Positions 22,664-33,837 are shown, counted from the stretch's first letter. The stretch: DNA of 64,000 bases from Piliocolobus tephrosceles (GCF_002776525.5 NC_045437.1:132404590-132468589), one strand, 5' to 3'. A program made the numbers and translations. The notes: generated by a model not told the origin, from the letters alone.

Positions 22664-25030
22664 AGGCCAACTGCTGACTGCCACAGCCAGGATGAGCCTC
22701 ATGGGTCCCCTCCTGGGCTCCAGTGTGATCGGCCAGAAGACTTTCTACTTCTTCTTCTCCCCTAGCCTCCCAGGAAGTGACATGCCCAGAGTCCCAAGCC
22801 CACTGACCTGGGGACCGGTGTGGCTGCCATAGCTGAGGATAGTGGGCATGTGGTAGCCAGCCCTGCCAAGAAGGACCAGGCTGGGCAAGGTGAGCCTGGG
22901 ACACTGCCCTCCTCACTACTGAGCAGAGTAGTTAATCTGTGCCCAGAGAAACATGGCCACAGCCCTGCTCAGACTCACACCTACAACATGGACGTAGGCT
23001 TTGGTGAGATTGGAAGAAGCACCTCAGCAAAGAATTTGGGAAACCATATTTTATAAAGCTCATGTGATCTGCTGCAGTAGAAAGCAAGCATTACACTGTT
23101 TATCCTCTCCCACACCAAATCTTCACCTGGACCCAGATGTGTGACATAAGAGATATGAAAGATGTCATTCCAAGACAGGATCCATATCATGGACCCCACC
23201 AAGCTCATGGATCTCCTTTTGTGTTCAAAGACCTGTTCTACCTCTGCCCAGTTTGGAAAACATTTATAAAGAGCTGTCTAAAGACACAGATGGCTTTGTT
23301 CATCCCAGCCATGGAGATTTATCTGGGTGGGTCAAGCAAGATGTTTTACTCAATGCTGTCCTCACTGTTCCAAGCCCATCAAGCCAATTCTCATAAGGAG
23401 AGAGGCTGGGAGCAATCTCTGCTAATGCAACTGTGTCCTGGCTAAACCAGAACTCCAATGGCCTTGCCTTCTTGCTCTGGGGTTCTTATGCTCAGAAGAG
23501 GACAGTGCCATGGAGAGGAAGCGGCGCCATGTACTGCAAACGGCTCATTCCTCCCTGTTGTCAGCGTGTAGAGGTTTCCTTGGATGTAGACACTTTTCTA
23601 AGACCAATGAGCTGCTAGAGAGGTCAGGCAAGAAGCCTACTGACCGGAAAGAGCTGTGATCCTCAACTGAGAGGTAGTCTGTCTCCATTAATGGTTATTG
23701 AGAAACTGCTGTTAAAGTATTTGTCAGGTATGAAGTCTAATTGAAATTTTTCCTATTAATTTTAAGTATTCTGCATGAGGATGAAAAGCTTCTGTAAAGC
23801 AGCCATGAAACAGGCTGCCCAGGAATGGCAACTTTGTCCAGGCAGACACAGCAAAGGCTATCACTTGACCAAATGACTTTCTCTGCAACACAGCTTTGGC
23901 CTAAAATACACAATTTTCTCAGAAGACAGATGGGGTCAAATACTCCCTTGCCTCTCTTTACCTCCCTTACCCGTATGGCTAAAGTGGGGAGATATGCACC
24001 TTTAGGTACAGCCATAGTTCGGTGCCGGATGCTCCCTGGTTTTGCCTGGTTAGACTTCCAGTTACAAGGTATTGGGGCATGTTTGCTTAGAAAGGCCTCC
24101 TTTTCCAGACAGGTGCGGTGGCTCACCCCTGTAATCCCAACACTTTGGGAGGCCGAGGTGGGCGGATCACAGGGTCAAGTGATCGCGATCATCCTGGCCA
24201 ACATGGTGAAACCCCATCTCTACTAAAAATACAAAAATTAGCTGGGCGTGGTGGCGTACGCCTGTAGTCCCAGCTACTCGGGAAGCTGAGGCAGGAGAAT
24301 CACTTGAACCCGGGAGGCAGAGGTTGCAGTGAGCCGAGATCTCACCATTGCACTGCAGCCTGGTGACAGAACAAGACTTGGTCTCAAAAAAAAAGAGAAA
24401 AGAAAGGCCCCCTTTGGCCAGCCCAGGTAGCCATTCCAGTCTCTCCAGGTACACTGCTCCCTTGATCTTTCAAGGAGTGAAGAAAGCATGAGGATGTTAA
24501 ACAAGTTTCTAGAAATCCAGCCCCGAAATTAGGGCTTAATTTCCTGATTGTAGTAGAGGTGAAGGTTTCTAAGGGATATTTGGGGTGAGCCTGAACAGAT
24601 AGACAGGGGCTGAGAGAAGTGAGCTGGCTCTTGTAGTTACTCTTTGGGTGTTTTGTGGAACACGCAGTTAAATTTAAACAAGGAAGAGGAAAAATGGGAA
24701 TTCTTTTAATGGGAGGGGATGATTTTCTCCTAGAGTTATCCTGAGTTTGGATTTCTAAGGCAGCACAAGCTGCCAAATGCTTATTTTAATGAATTGAAAT
24801 CACTTTGGAATATTTTTTCTGCAACATTGGAAAGTTTTAGTTTTTAAAAAACACTTATGCAGATATATATATATTTTTCCCAATCCTTGTTTTAAGAGAC
24901 AATCTTTATTGGATCTGCCCCTCCATCCTTGATCTTGTTAGCAATGCCATTTTTGCTCTTAGCTGGGTTAGAGTTACCAGTTGCACGGGGTTTGGTAATA
25001 AAAGACTGTTAAAGTTTAAAAAAAAAAAAA
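22664..25030 (+). pseudogene. UNG: Processed pseudogene of uracil-DNA glycosylase (UNG2-type mRNA)
   Basis: The parent UNG removes uracil from DNA and starts base excision repair. In order I see the nuclear-isoform start 'IGQKTFYFFFSPS' (from 22728, with the UNG2 start ATG now GTG at 22725), 'AGQGEPGTLPSS', 'VGFGEIGR', 'FTWTQMCDIRD', the water-activating loop 'QDPYHGP' (23176-23196, preceded by R where UNG has G), 'AHQANSHKERGWEQ', 'NQNSNGLAFLLWGSYAQKR' and a C-terminal 'KKPTDRKEL' ending in a stop at 23657-23659. These blocks lie in different frames, joined by frameshifts and broken by stops, so no enzyme can be made. No intron separates the exon-derived parts. A 3' UTR of about 1.35 kb (Alu included) follows, with AATAAA at 24997-25002 and an A13 tail at 25018-25030. 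These are the marks of an L1-mediated mRNA retrocopy. An Alu splits the UTR. The TSD is ambiguous (aagaaagt before, aaaaaagt after). The identification of UNG is firm. Confidence 0.95.
24105..24400 (+). mobile_element. AluS-like element inside the UNG pseudogene 3' UTR
   Basis: 'cagacaggtgcggtggctca' to 'gacttggtctc' plus an A-rich tail. The TSD agaaaggcctccttt (24089-24103) matches agaaaggccccattt-like sequence at 24401-24415 with one change. It is younger than the pseudogene. Confidence 0.93.
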
Positions 25031-25388
25031 GTGATTACTATAAAAGTCAAGATAATGGTTACTTTCAGAGGGAGGGAGGGATTGTGTTGGCCTGGGACAT
25101 GTAAAGGGGTTACACAAGTAGCCAGCAATTCTATTTCTTGATGTGGGTGGTAGTTAACAATGGTATTCACTATATAATTCAATAAGCTAAACATTTGTTT
25201 TGCTTGGTTTTCTATATCTGGGTTTAATTTTACAATAGAAATATTTTCTTGAAAAAAAGTTAACTGCAATGGTTACTCACTTGTTCTTCATCTTAATTAT
25301 TTAGTCTTGATGAAGAAACAGCTCTCCCCAAAGCAAAGGCTAAGTCTCCTTTGGCTTCTGAAAGAACTAGGACATAATAATCAGTGCC

Positions 25389-25680
25389 AGCCGCGTGCTC
25401 TGGCTCATGTCTGTAATCCCAGCACTTTGGGAGGCTGAGACGGGTGGATCATGAGGTCAAGAGATCAAGACCATCCTGGCCAACATGGTGAAACCCCGTC
25501 TCTACTAAAAACACAAAAATTAGCCAGGTGAGGTGGCGGGTGCCTGTAGTCCCAGCTACTCAGGAGGCTGAGGCAGGAGAATCGCTTGAATCTGGGAGGC
25601 GGAGGTTGCAGTGAGCCGAGATCGTGCCATTGCACTCTAGCCTGGCGAAAAAACGAGACTCTGTCTCAAAAAATAGTAAC
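25389..25680 (+). mobile_element. AluS-like, full length
   Basis: Starts 'agccgcgtgctctggctcat', a diverged 5' end, with both arms present. TSD aataatcagtgcc (25376-25388) corresponds to aataataagcagtgcc (25681-25696). Confidence 0.9.
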
Positions 25681-25799
25681 AATAATAAGCAGTGCCAAGT
25701 CATGACCAGTGAATTAAGCACACGGGAAAGCTCATGCAACTCGTGTTGAATGAATCTATGAATTAGTTGACAGATAAGGCAAACACCCATAGCCTAAGT

Positions 25800-26210
25800 C
25801 ATTCTGCATACTTCTGCTAGATGCTTCTCCCCAGCTAGAAAAACCTTCAAGAATCCTTCATTACCTGCAGGGAAATCTTATGTTCCTCAGTTTCATGCTC
25901 CAGCCTTTTTTCCATAAATCAGCATCAACCAACCTTTCCAATCTTACCTTAGCTATTTTCTCAAACACTCCACTTTAGCCAAACCAGTCTACTTTCAGAT
26001 TTCTATTTCCTAGCCTTTGTCATTTCTCCTATCCCCCATGCCTTCTCTCGTAGGCTTTCCTCCTTCTGTCTATGCCCACAAACCCTACTCATTCTTTAAG
26101 GCCTGATTATTTTTCAGAGCTTAAAGGAGACTGAAGAAATTTCTCCATTTCTTCTCTAAAGTCAGTCTTTATTATCTGCCACGTTGTGCTTTCTGATTCC
26201 TGTGAACTTC
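25800..26210 (+). repeat. Diverged L2 fragment
   Basis: A pyrimidine-rich run with 'ctccactttagccaaaccag' and 'accctactcattctttaagg' follows the L2 internal order ('ccagccaaactgg', 'tcattcttcaagg'). Confidence 0.45.
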
Positions 26211-26259
26211 AACAATGCCTATTACCACCACTGGGCACTTAGTTCTTGCTTGACCTGAT

Positions 26260-26774
26260 ATTTTGAAAGAACATTTTATCTTTGTTTGGAGTATGCAAAT
26301 ACACTCTACTTTTTTTAAGCCTGGAGTTGTGACTGACACTTTTTCTGAAATTACTATAGAAAGCCTACAACATTTTGTGCATAGGAGGATGGCTAGATGG
26401 ATAGAAAAAGATGGATATACTTGGGAGTATTCAGTGGGTACTGATAGACATAGGCAGATATGTTGATATTCAATGGGGACAGAATTATGGGTCCTCACCT
26501 TGACCCTGAAAGTCACTGCAAGGGGTCTCTAGCCAACTATGGGCAGCTACAGATGTTGAGCCTCTGCAGACTGAGATGCTGAAATGAAAAAAGAAGACAC
26601 CGCGTATGAATGGAAGAATATTATTGACAAATTTCCTTTCACTCATGGCTTTGTCCACACCAGGGCCTATCAGCAGGTCACACACTTAAATTTTGAAACT
26701 TTAAGCAAACATTTCAAGAGTCTCACTTCATATACAAAAAGTATAAAAAGTATATTTTTAAAGTGTTAAAAAGA
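26260..26774. other. Unique intergenic sequence
   Basis: No repeat or coding signal recognised. Confidence 0.45.
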
Positions 26775-27062
26775 TTTTTTTTGAAATAGAGTTTTTCTCT
26801 GTCACCTAGGCTAGAGTGTAATGACATGATCTCGGCTCATTGCAAGCTCCGCCTCCTGAGTTCAAGGGATTCTCTAGCCTCAGCCTTGGAAGTAGCTGGG
26901 ATTATGGTGCCTACCACCGTACCTGGCTAATTTTGTATTTTTAGTGGAAATGGGGTTTCACAGTGTTAGCCAGGCTGGTCTTGAACTCCTGACCTCAAGT
27001 GATCTGCCAGCCTCGGCCTCCCGAAGTGCTGGGATTACAGGAGTGAGCCACCGTGCCTAGCT
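26775..27062 (-). mobile_element. Alu, antisense
   Basis: 'tttttttgaaatagagtttt' through 'attacaggagtgagccaccg' is a reverse-complement Alu with considerable divergence. Its 5' end abuts a CT/TA microsatellite, which obscures the TSD. Confidence 0.92.
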
Positions 27063-27064
27063 CC

Positions 27065-27100
<36 letters not shown>

Positions 27101-27103
27101 TTT
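27063..27103. repeat. (CT)n(TA)n compound microsatellite
   Basis: Ten or so CT units pass directly into about nine TA units at the 5' border of the antisense Alu. Confidence 0.9.
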
Positions 27104-27639
27104 TAAATCTCTATATACAATCACTCTGACAAGTTTGGAGCCAGGCAGGACTAGTTGGGTGACAGTTCTTTTTGGCCTAAAATCTAGGGCCAAGTAATTA
27201 CCATGAAAAATATGGGCCCTACCTCTGTTATAAAAGTGATATCTGCCTAAAGCACAAAGGTTAAGGTCCCTGAAATGTATCAATTGTCCCAGGGAACTGA
27301 GCTGAAAGAGACCCCTGTGCTGGTCGGAATAGCAGGCCAGCCAAGCAGCACCACGTTCTGGCTTTCTCCCTCAGTGAACCACAGTCCTGCTCTCCCTTTA
27401 AAGGAATGACTCCAGTGAGAAGTCTGCAAGGACCAAACAGATTGGAAAGGATAAAGGAAAGGGAGTCTGCGGGCTGAGCTGTCAGCAAAACAAATAAGCA
27501 GTATTAGAGATGGGACAAATGGGAACCTCTGGAGCCAACAAACTTCTCATCCCTCATGCTGGCATGTTCCCACCAGGAAAGCCGGGAAAGAAGAGAAAGG
27601 CTCCCAAGTGGACTGGATGATGCCTGTTTTATGGGAACT
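27104..27639. other. Unique intergenic sequence
   Basis: No repeat, RNA or exon recognised. Confidence 0.45.
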
Positions 27640-28015
27640 GCTCTAGCTGCTTTCACACATGTCATTTCATTCAATCAGCCCCTGAAACTTGCAAGGAATG
27701 AGTTATTGTCTCTGTTTTACTAAAGATGCCAACCAAGATTCAGAGAGGGTAAGTACCTGGGTGAAGGTCACATACCTAGTCAGTGTCAGAGCCAGGATTC
27801 AAATCCATGTTCATTTTCTTTCAAAGCTCTGCTCACTATACCACGAGTGAAAACAGAATCATCGCATGTTTCAGCTGAAAAGTCACCTAATCACCATCCC
27901 CATTTCACAGGTAAAGAAACTGAGTCCAGAAAGGAGAAGCAATTTGCCCAAAGTCACACGGTGACCTTGTGACAGGTCTTCAGCTGCAGCCCAGGCCTTC
28001 TGGTTTCTACATAGG
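27640..28015 (-). repeat. Two adjacent antisense MIR copies
   Basis: 27640-27850 reads 'tgtctctgttttactaaaga', 'ggtcacatacctagtcagtg' and 'ccaggattcaaatccatgtt'. 27865-28015 repeats the layout with 'ccccatttcacaggtaaaga' and 'tttgcccaaagtcacacggt'. Two full core motifs in a row mean two insertions or a duplication. Confidence 0.7.
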
Positions 28016-29360
28016 AGCTCTCATCACTTATATCCACCAGGACTCTTCAAGGAAGACACACGCAAATGGGGGCACTAGAGGAGAGTTTAACAAAGGAACT
28101 GTTTTGATGCGAGGGCACATTTAAAGGAAGCAATAAAGGATGGTGAAGCATCCAAGGTGCAGCAGCATCAGTGGGTTCATGACAACCCAATGCCTGAAGG
28201 GACAAAGTCGGGGCCCTAAACCCAGAGAGCACTCTAGCTGGGGCTGTAGCTGTAGCTGAAAGGAAGCTCTGAATTTGGGTAGAGAAAGCCACTGCCAGCC
28301 CACAGCCTGGCAGGAAGGGAGGGAATACACTGACCTCTCCCTCTCCTTGTGCCCATGGTCTTTTACTGGTGCCTCCCATCAGCTGAACCCTATAGAAAGC
28401 CAGAAGGTGAGGGATTCCCATGATGCAGTTTCCAGGGGCCCAGAGCAAGATGGAAAAAAGAGGAGAGAATGCCTGGAGTGGTAAATAAAGACTTTGAGGC
28501 ACACTGCTAGGCAGGGATGCTTCTCTGAACTTCAGTCCTTGGGAAGAGTCCGGCCTCAGCAGGTCAAAGACAACAAAAACAACAAAAGTCTCACATCCCG
28601 GTCAATGTGAGGCCAAGAAGACTTTGCTTTAGGTAATAAAGCGTTTCTCACAGCATAGAGCTGGATTGCTCACTGCCCACTGCAGAGGTATTATCCTAAT
28701 CCGGTCAACCTGTCTGTGATAAAAGCAGGCAGAAGCCCAGCTCCAATCACCTCGGCATCAAAGGCATCGCTCAGGGACTCTTGCTTTGGAACCCAGGTCA
28801 GTGCTGGTGTTTGAGGGGAGAGTCACTGGTGTTTCTGATGTGCATTTGTGAGTATTTGAGAAGTAAAAATAGGAGGAGAAAGCAAGAGGGTGATTGCATC
28901 TGTGCAATAGCATATTTGCCTTTTATCAGTTCTTAGAAGTGAAGGCCACTTTTAAAAGAAAGACAATCCCTACACAAAGGCAATTTAGGCATCCTGGTAA
29001 GGCACAGCCCTCCTATCTGTGCCCTTGGCACAGGTATCCTCACTTTGGCCATACACACACACCAGGCGGTCAGCTCGCTCAGGCCCATCCCAGCCTTCCA
29101 TGCCTGCTTGAAGTTTCAACCTCAACTTCCACTGAGTCCTGCTCTTCTCACTGATTTGGTCATATTTCCTATTTAGTTTAAATCAACAGTCTGATTTTAT
29201 CAACAATAATGCTTTATGGGGGTTTATTTCTTCAAACAAGCCACGCTCCTCTTTGCTATAAAGCTAATTTTATGTTCTTTGTTCACTTTCCTAATCTGCA
29301 AATTACATCCTCCTGTTCCCTGATTACTTACTACTGGAAAAACAGCCCATTTTTGCTTCC
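28016..29360. other. Intergenic sequence without recognised features
   Basis: No transposon identified. An antisense open frame at 28047-28502 has no family signature and I treat it as chance. Confidence 0.4.
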
Positions 29361-29389
29361 AGTTTGAATATGCTCTGCCTTATCTTGAT

Positions 29390-29515
29390 GGCCGTAATCT
29401 CTCTCCCACCCCTGGCCCCTCGAGGAAAGCGCAAGGACCGGCAGCATCCAGTACACGACCAGCACCGACACAGCCCAGCCACCGGGCCAGGCCTGCGTGC
29501 CTCGCTCCCCGTGGG
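29390..29515. other. Short GC-rich, CpG-dense patch
   Basis: Between about 29417 and 29512 there are roughly nine CpG in 95 bases, much denser than the surroundings. It is too short for a standard CpG island. A possible splice acceptor, 'ttttgcttccag', precedes it at about 29353-29364, and a + strand frame runs through, but I recognise no protein. It could be a lost exon, a small regulatory element or chance. Confidence 0.35.
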
Positions 29516-29552
29516 CCTTTCTTTTCTTTTCTTTTCTTTTCTTTTCTTTTTT
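29516..29552. repeat. (TTTTC)n microsatellite
   Basis: Six to seven CTTTT units in tandem. Confidence 0.92.
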
Positions 29553-30195
29553 CTTAAGCTGAGTGTGGGAAGGGGCTCAGCTGCAACAGGGAGGATTAGA
29601 AATTCTGGGACCCACTCCACGCTCTCAGAAAGTCCTAGTAGGAAGACGGAGAACTTCCGACACTCAGAGAAACAAGGACAAACGCCTGGGAGGGTGACGT
29701 TGGCTGATAGCGCATGAAAAATGAGCCACCCTTTTGTTGGGAAGTGTGGCCCAGAAGGGCACGGGCCGCAAAAGGCATCGAAGGCACCAGGAATGGGGAG
29801 GGTAAAAATAGACACAGTCCTTAACAAAATTGGGATTTTTTAAGAGGATGGGGGTGAGATGACTCAGCTGTCAGAAATGGCAAAGAGAATTAAGCCTGCC
29901 TGTAACTGCAGAGAGAAGGGAGGAAGGCAAATGCAGAAGAAGGGAATGGATTTAAAAAAATTAAAAGACGGAGTTGGAAGGAATCTAAACAAGCCAAGTG
30001 CTTTACAGATGAGGTCAGTGGGGTCCCAACACAAGTCTCCGAATTTCTAACAACAGCAAAGGAGTAATCCTATTGATGATGATGATAATGGCAACTGATA
30101 CTTGCTTACTGTTATTTTCCAGACCAATCCGTCTTTTACTACAGGTTTGCAAATGCCCATGTTTATTTCTAGCTCTAGGCTTCTAGGTCCTCCAC
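29553..30195. other. Unique intergenic sequence
   Basis: No feature recognised. A short GATGAT run lies near 30075. Confidence 0.45.
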
Positions 30196-30199
30196 AACA

Positions 30200-30425
30200 G
30201 TAAAAGCTCATGTTTATTGCAGGTGTGTGACAGCCACTGTTTAAAAGCTTTACATGTCATATTGAATTTAATTCTCCTCCCCCCACCGGAAAAAAAGAAT
30301 CCAGGAGGTAAGTATTGTTATCATCTCGATTTTATAAGTGGGGAAACCAAGACCCACAGAGGTTGGTAACTTGGCCAGCATCACGAGTAGCCAGAAGTCA
30401 CACTGGATCTGTCTCTCCAGCTCAC
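30200..30425 (-). repeat. MIR, antisense
   Basis: 'agctttacatgtcatattga', 'taagtattgttatcatctcg' and 'aagtggggaaaccaagaccc' follow reverse MIR. Confidence 0.7.
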
Positions 30426-30604
30426 ACTCAAAAACTATTTTCAGGATGAATAGGTGACTCTTAAACTGATGTATTATTCATACAATCCTGCTCCAGCGCT
30501 AGTCCCATCACTCTGATTTTCTGGGGGACACTGCACTCTGTCCAAAATCCCTCCAGACTTTTCTGTTTCTGGGGCAGAGTCTTCTGAGTCCCTGGGCCAG
30601 ACCA

Positions 30605-30680
30605 GGTGTGTGAGGTAACTCGGTAAACGGCTGAAGAGTAAATAGTTTAGGCTTTGCAGACCACATACCAGCTCTGCCAT
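30605..30680. repeat. Probable hAT-Charlie fragment
   Basis: 'gagtaaatagtttaggcttt' followed by 'gcagaccacataccagctct' resembles the terminal part of a common Charlie-group element. Confidence 0.4.
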
Positions 30681-31149
30681 ATACCTTTGTTTCTGTTTTT
30701 GACTTATTTCAATCCTTTGAAAGCTTAAAAATCATTCTTAGCTTGAGAGCTCCCTCTTACTCCTATTCTTGGTCTCAAAACCTTGGAGTCAAATTTCCCT
30801 CTCCCACCACCTATCCATCCAATCGTAAAGTGCTTTGGATTTGGGGTGTCTCTCAAAATGCCCTTTAAATCATTTTTAGCACCCCATGTCCCTAGTTCAG
30901 GACCCCACTCTCTCATGCATGCTCTGGCCACCAAAATGGTCTCCCCTGCTCCCCAGAGAAGCCCACATGTCACCACTAGATGTATTTTCCCAAACAATGC
31001 TTTGTACAGATAATTCCCATGATAAAAATACCCTCAAATCTAAGCCCCTTAGTCTGCATTAAGGACCAATCCCCCAGAACACACACACAGACACCCACAC
31101 AGTTATCTAGTCCTTAATAATCATACAGAGAATCCTACTAACATTTAAT

Positions 31150-31415
31150 ATGCTGACATCATACTAACAGCAATAAGCTTAGTAACATTTAGTGAGCATT
31201 AATATGAGCTAGCCACTCTGATAGACACACGATCATCTCAGTTAAGCCTTACCAGACAGAACCCTATGAAACCGGTATGATTGCAACCCCATTTTACAGA
31301 AGAGTTACTGAGGCCCAGAGAGGTCCAGTGAGATGAAGTAACATATGCTAGTTTATGCAGTGAATTGATAAAACGATCATCAGACTCCAGAGGTCGTTCC
31401 CTAAATCTCCACCCT
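31150..31415 (-). repeat. MIR, antisense, near full length
   Basis: 'catttagtgagcattaatat', 'ccccattttacagaagagtt', 'actgaggcccagagaggtcc' and 'agtaacatatgctagtttat' in reverse MIR order. Confidence 0.75.
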
Positions 31416-31844
31416 CCATAGTCTTTAACCATGTCTCCCTCTTTGCCCTCCGAGAACCTCAACCGCAGTCCCTCCGAGAAACATCCTCAAAGGGACCACA
31501 TCTCAGCTCTTGTCCTGGAAAAGATGTTGATGCCTGAACTTGGAGCACCATAAATGGAGCAAGCATGCCCCTCTGTTCAAACAGCAGACCCCATCACATG
31601 TCCCCAGCACCAGGCTGCCAGCCAACAAGAGGGCAGCTCCGCACAGCTGCATTGCAAAGCAGCAGACCAGGGCGAGTTACTAACATGTGGACGCCGCCAC
31701 TCCACAATTTGCTTAAAAGCCACACTGTGTTTCCTGGACAATGGCCGCAGGCCAAAACACACACATTCCAGTTTTTACGACTGTAAGGTAAGCATTCTTT
31801 TAATGGCTCTTTCCCTGTTCCTTCACTCTCGCTTGTGTTGTGTT

Positions 31845-32345
31845 TTGCTGGTTCCCTCTCCTCGATTTTTTTCCTTTCTTAGATCAGCTCTGCTCTCTGC
31901 CTCCCTTGCTTCCAGAACCTCCTGCCTCAAAGCTTCCTTGTCTCTATCTCCTGCCTGGCTTTTCTGCAGCTTCCTCATTGTAGTAGTCTTCTCCTCCTTT
32001 CTGGGTCTTGGTCAGCTTTTCTCTAATTACTAGACTTCCCTTCCTCCTGTCTTCCTGTTTGCTTAAAGAAGCCTCCCTCCCCTCCCTTCACGTGTGTCTT
32101 CTTCCGCTTCCACCAGCCTGGCGGCCTCTCTGCTCCCCAACGGCCTCTCCCCATTGCCCTTTTCTTCCTCTCTGGACACCTGGTCATCCTTGCCCCACTC
32201 TCCCCTCCCCACACCCTTCACCTCTGTTCTTTGTCCCTTGTCCCCTCTCTCTGCTCCTCCCTCCCCTCCCTCCTCTTGGGTCCCCTCCTGGTTTCCATCC
32301 CCCCATCACCCCTCCCCTTATCTTTGTTTTCCTTCTTTCTGGCTG
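31845..32345. repeat. Polypyrimidine-rich (C+T) low-complexity tract
   Basis: For about 500 bases the + strand is strongly C+T rich, with many TCC, CCCTCC and TTCC runs and very few A or G runs. The - strand is correspondingly purine-rich with repeated GGGAGG-type runs. Two + strand frames pass through it without recognisable protein, as expected from biased composition. It may adopt triplex or G-quadruplex structures. Confidence 0.75.
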
Positions 32346-33280
32346 CTGATAGAGTGGGAGTAGTTGCAGGCTGTGTCCCTGATTTCACATGCAGACCAGG
32401 ATCCAGCCTGTCAGTCTAACAATAAAATTGCACGGAAAGGGAGGTCTCAGTGCCTACATGCAGTCTGCCCCTAAATGGAGCTGAGCTAGAAGGCTTCAGA
32501 GCAAAGCCACCAAGAGTCCCAGGCATAGGGTTCTGCAGGCAGGATAGAGAAAGGACTTACTGTTTCTTTTTCCCACTGATCTTGTGTAAGTCAAGGCCAA
32601 AGACCAGGGCTGAGACATGTCATTTGTAGGTTGCAGCCTTGGGGTGGGGCATCCATGACCATTCCTGCCTCCTGACAACAACACACAAAACATACACGCG
32701 TGCACACACACACACACATGCACACACACGCACGCACGCTCATTTTCTTATTCACTTTCCTTCAGAGCAAAGGCCCTGTTACTTTTCAGATGAAGTGTAC
32801 AAAACTCCCACACTGCAGAATAAAAACTATAAAGAGAACAAGAGCCACTACCACAGAAAGAGATGTTGCTGCTGGGGAAAGGGCTGTCTCCATCCCCTCT
32901 ACTCCTGCCCATCAATTCTTTTCAACTTTAGTTGTTCCCTGTTTCCTTGACTGAGCCCCTGTTCAAGCCGAGCTGGTACCTTTCCTTAGAGGACAGCGCC
33001 ATCTAGCAGGTGAAATGCCAAACCCTGAGCTGAGAGGCGAGAAGAAAACCTTCCCAGCTCCAGGCTCCCTGGCTCCCAGCTTCTCTTTTTAAGTCTCAGC
33101 CAGTCAAACCCCAACAGGTCTGAAATAAGGTGATTTAACCCTTTAGCCTTGCTGAAGATTTAAGTGTCTTCCAATCACCCCTATTTCTCCAGTGCCTGAT
33201 TTCGTTTCCATTTGTAGCCTTAGTTCCTAGAAAAAGCTAGAAAGTTCTAGGTGAGCCAACAGGCTGTGTCTGATGCTTGG
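32346..33280. other. Intergenic sequence with a CA microsatellite
   Basis: The only repeat I see is the CA/CG tract at 32692-32739. No exon or transposon recognised. Confidence 0.45.
32692..32739. repeat. (CA)n with CG steps
   Basis: Imperfect alternating CA/CG, 'tacacgcgtgcacacacaca' and following CA and CACG units. Confidence 0.9.
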
Positions 33281-33298
33281 GACTTCAGGTGACTTTTT

Positions 33299-33599
33299 TT
33301 TTTTTTTTTTTTTTTTTGAGATGGAGTCTCGCTCTGTCACCTAGGCTGGAGTGCAGTGGCATGATCTCGGCTCACTGCAAACTCTGCCTCCCAGGTTCAT
33401 GCCATTCTCCTGCCTCAGCCTCCTGAGTAGCTGGGACTACAGGCGCCCGCCACATGCTCGGCTATTTTTTTGTAATTTTTTTAGTAAAGACAGGGTTTCA
33501 CCATGTTAGCCAGGATGGTCTCGATCTCCTGACCTCATGATCCGCCTGCCTCGGCCTCCCAAAGTGCTGGGATTAAAGGTGTGAGCCACCACCCCTGGT
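33299..33599 (-). mobile_element. Alu, antisense, with TSD
   Basis: T-run then 'gagatggagtctcgctctgt' through 'gtgtgagccaccacccctgg'. The TSD cttcaggtgacttttt begins at 33283 and at 33600; the first copy merges with the T run. Confidence 0.94.
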
Positions 33600-33724
33600 C
33601 TTCAGGTGACTTTTTCCAAAGCAAAACAAAATAGAATTTCCCAAAGACATCGAGAGGATGGCTCAGGCCCCATCTGGAGTTATGCGGCAATCTTTGTTTC
33701 TCTTTCCTTTTTCTACCACGGTTT

Positions 33725-33837
33725 TGTCTTTCCTTCTGTAAAGACCCTATCTCCAAATATGACCACATTCTGAGGTAGTGGGGGTTTATGACTTCAACAT
33801 CAAATTCTGGAAGAACACAATTCAGCCTATAACAGAT
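33725..33837 (-). mobile_element. MLT1-type LTR fragment, antisense
   Basis: 'accctatctccaaatatgac', 'cacattctgaggtagtgggg' and 'aacacaattcagcctataac' are the reverse complement of the 5' part of a MaLR LTR. The rest of the LTR is missing or too diverged. Confidence 0.7.

Larger units (their letters stand above)
20640..25268 (+). repeat. Old L1M/HAL1-like element, split by the UNG pseudogene
   Basis: AT-rich sequence from about 20640 to 22663 contains 'gagagaaaatgtgaactaag' and 'aagactcagagaatattgtt', of a kind seen in old L1 or HAL1 elements. The last part before the break reads 'atcataaataaatgcaagaa'. After the pseudogene's A tail it continues as 'gtgattactataaaagtcaa', 'gataatggttactttcagag' and 'tctatttcttgatgtgggtg' to about 25268, the continuation expected from my memory of this family. 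Edges and subfamily are uncertain. Confidence 0.5.

Noticed and set aside
23737..24226. Open frames on both strands in the UNG 3' UTR region
   Set aside because: They fall in UTR-derived pseudogene sequence and partly in an Alu. No protein signature.
29324..29827. 167-codon - strand open frame
   Set aside because: It runs through the (TTTTC)n repeat, which yields the KKKRKEKK stretch. No homologue comes to mind.
31554..32033. 159-codon + strand open frame with hydrophobic stretches
   Set aside because: The Leu/Ser/Phe-rich translation follows from the pyrimidine-rich DNA. No domain is recognised.
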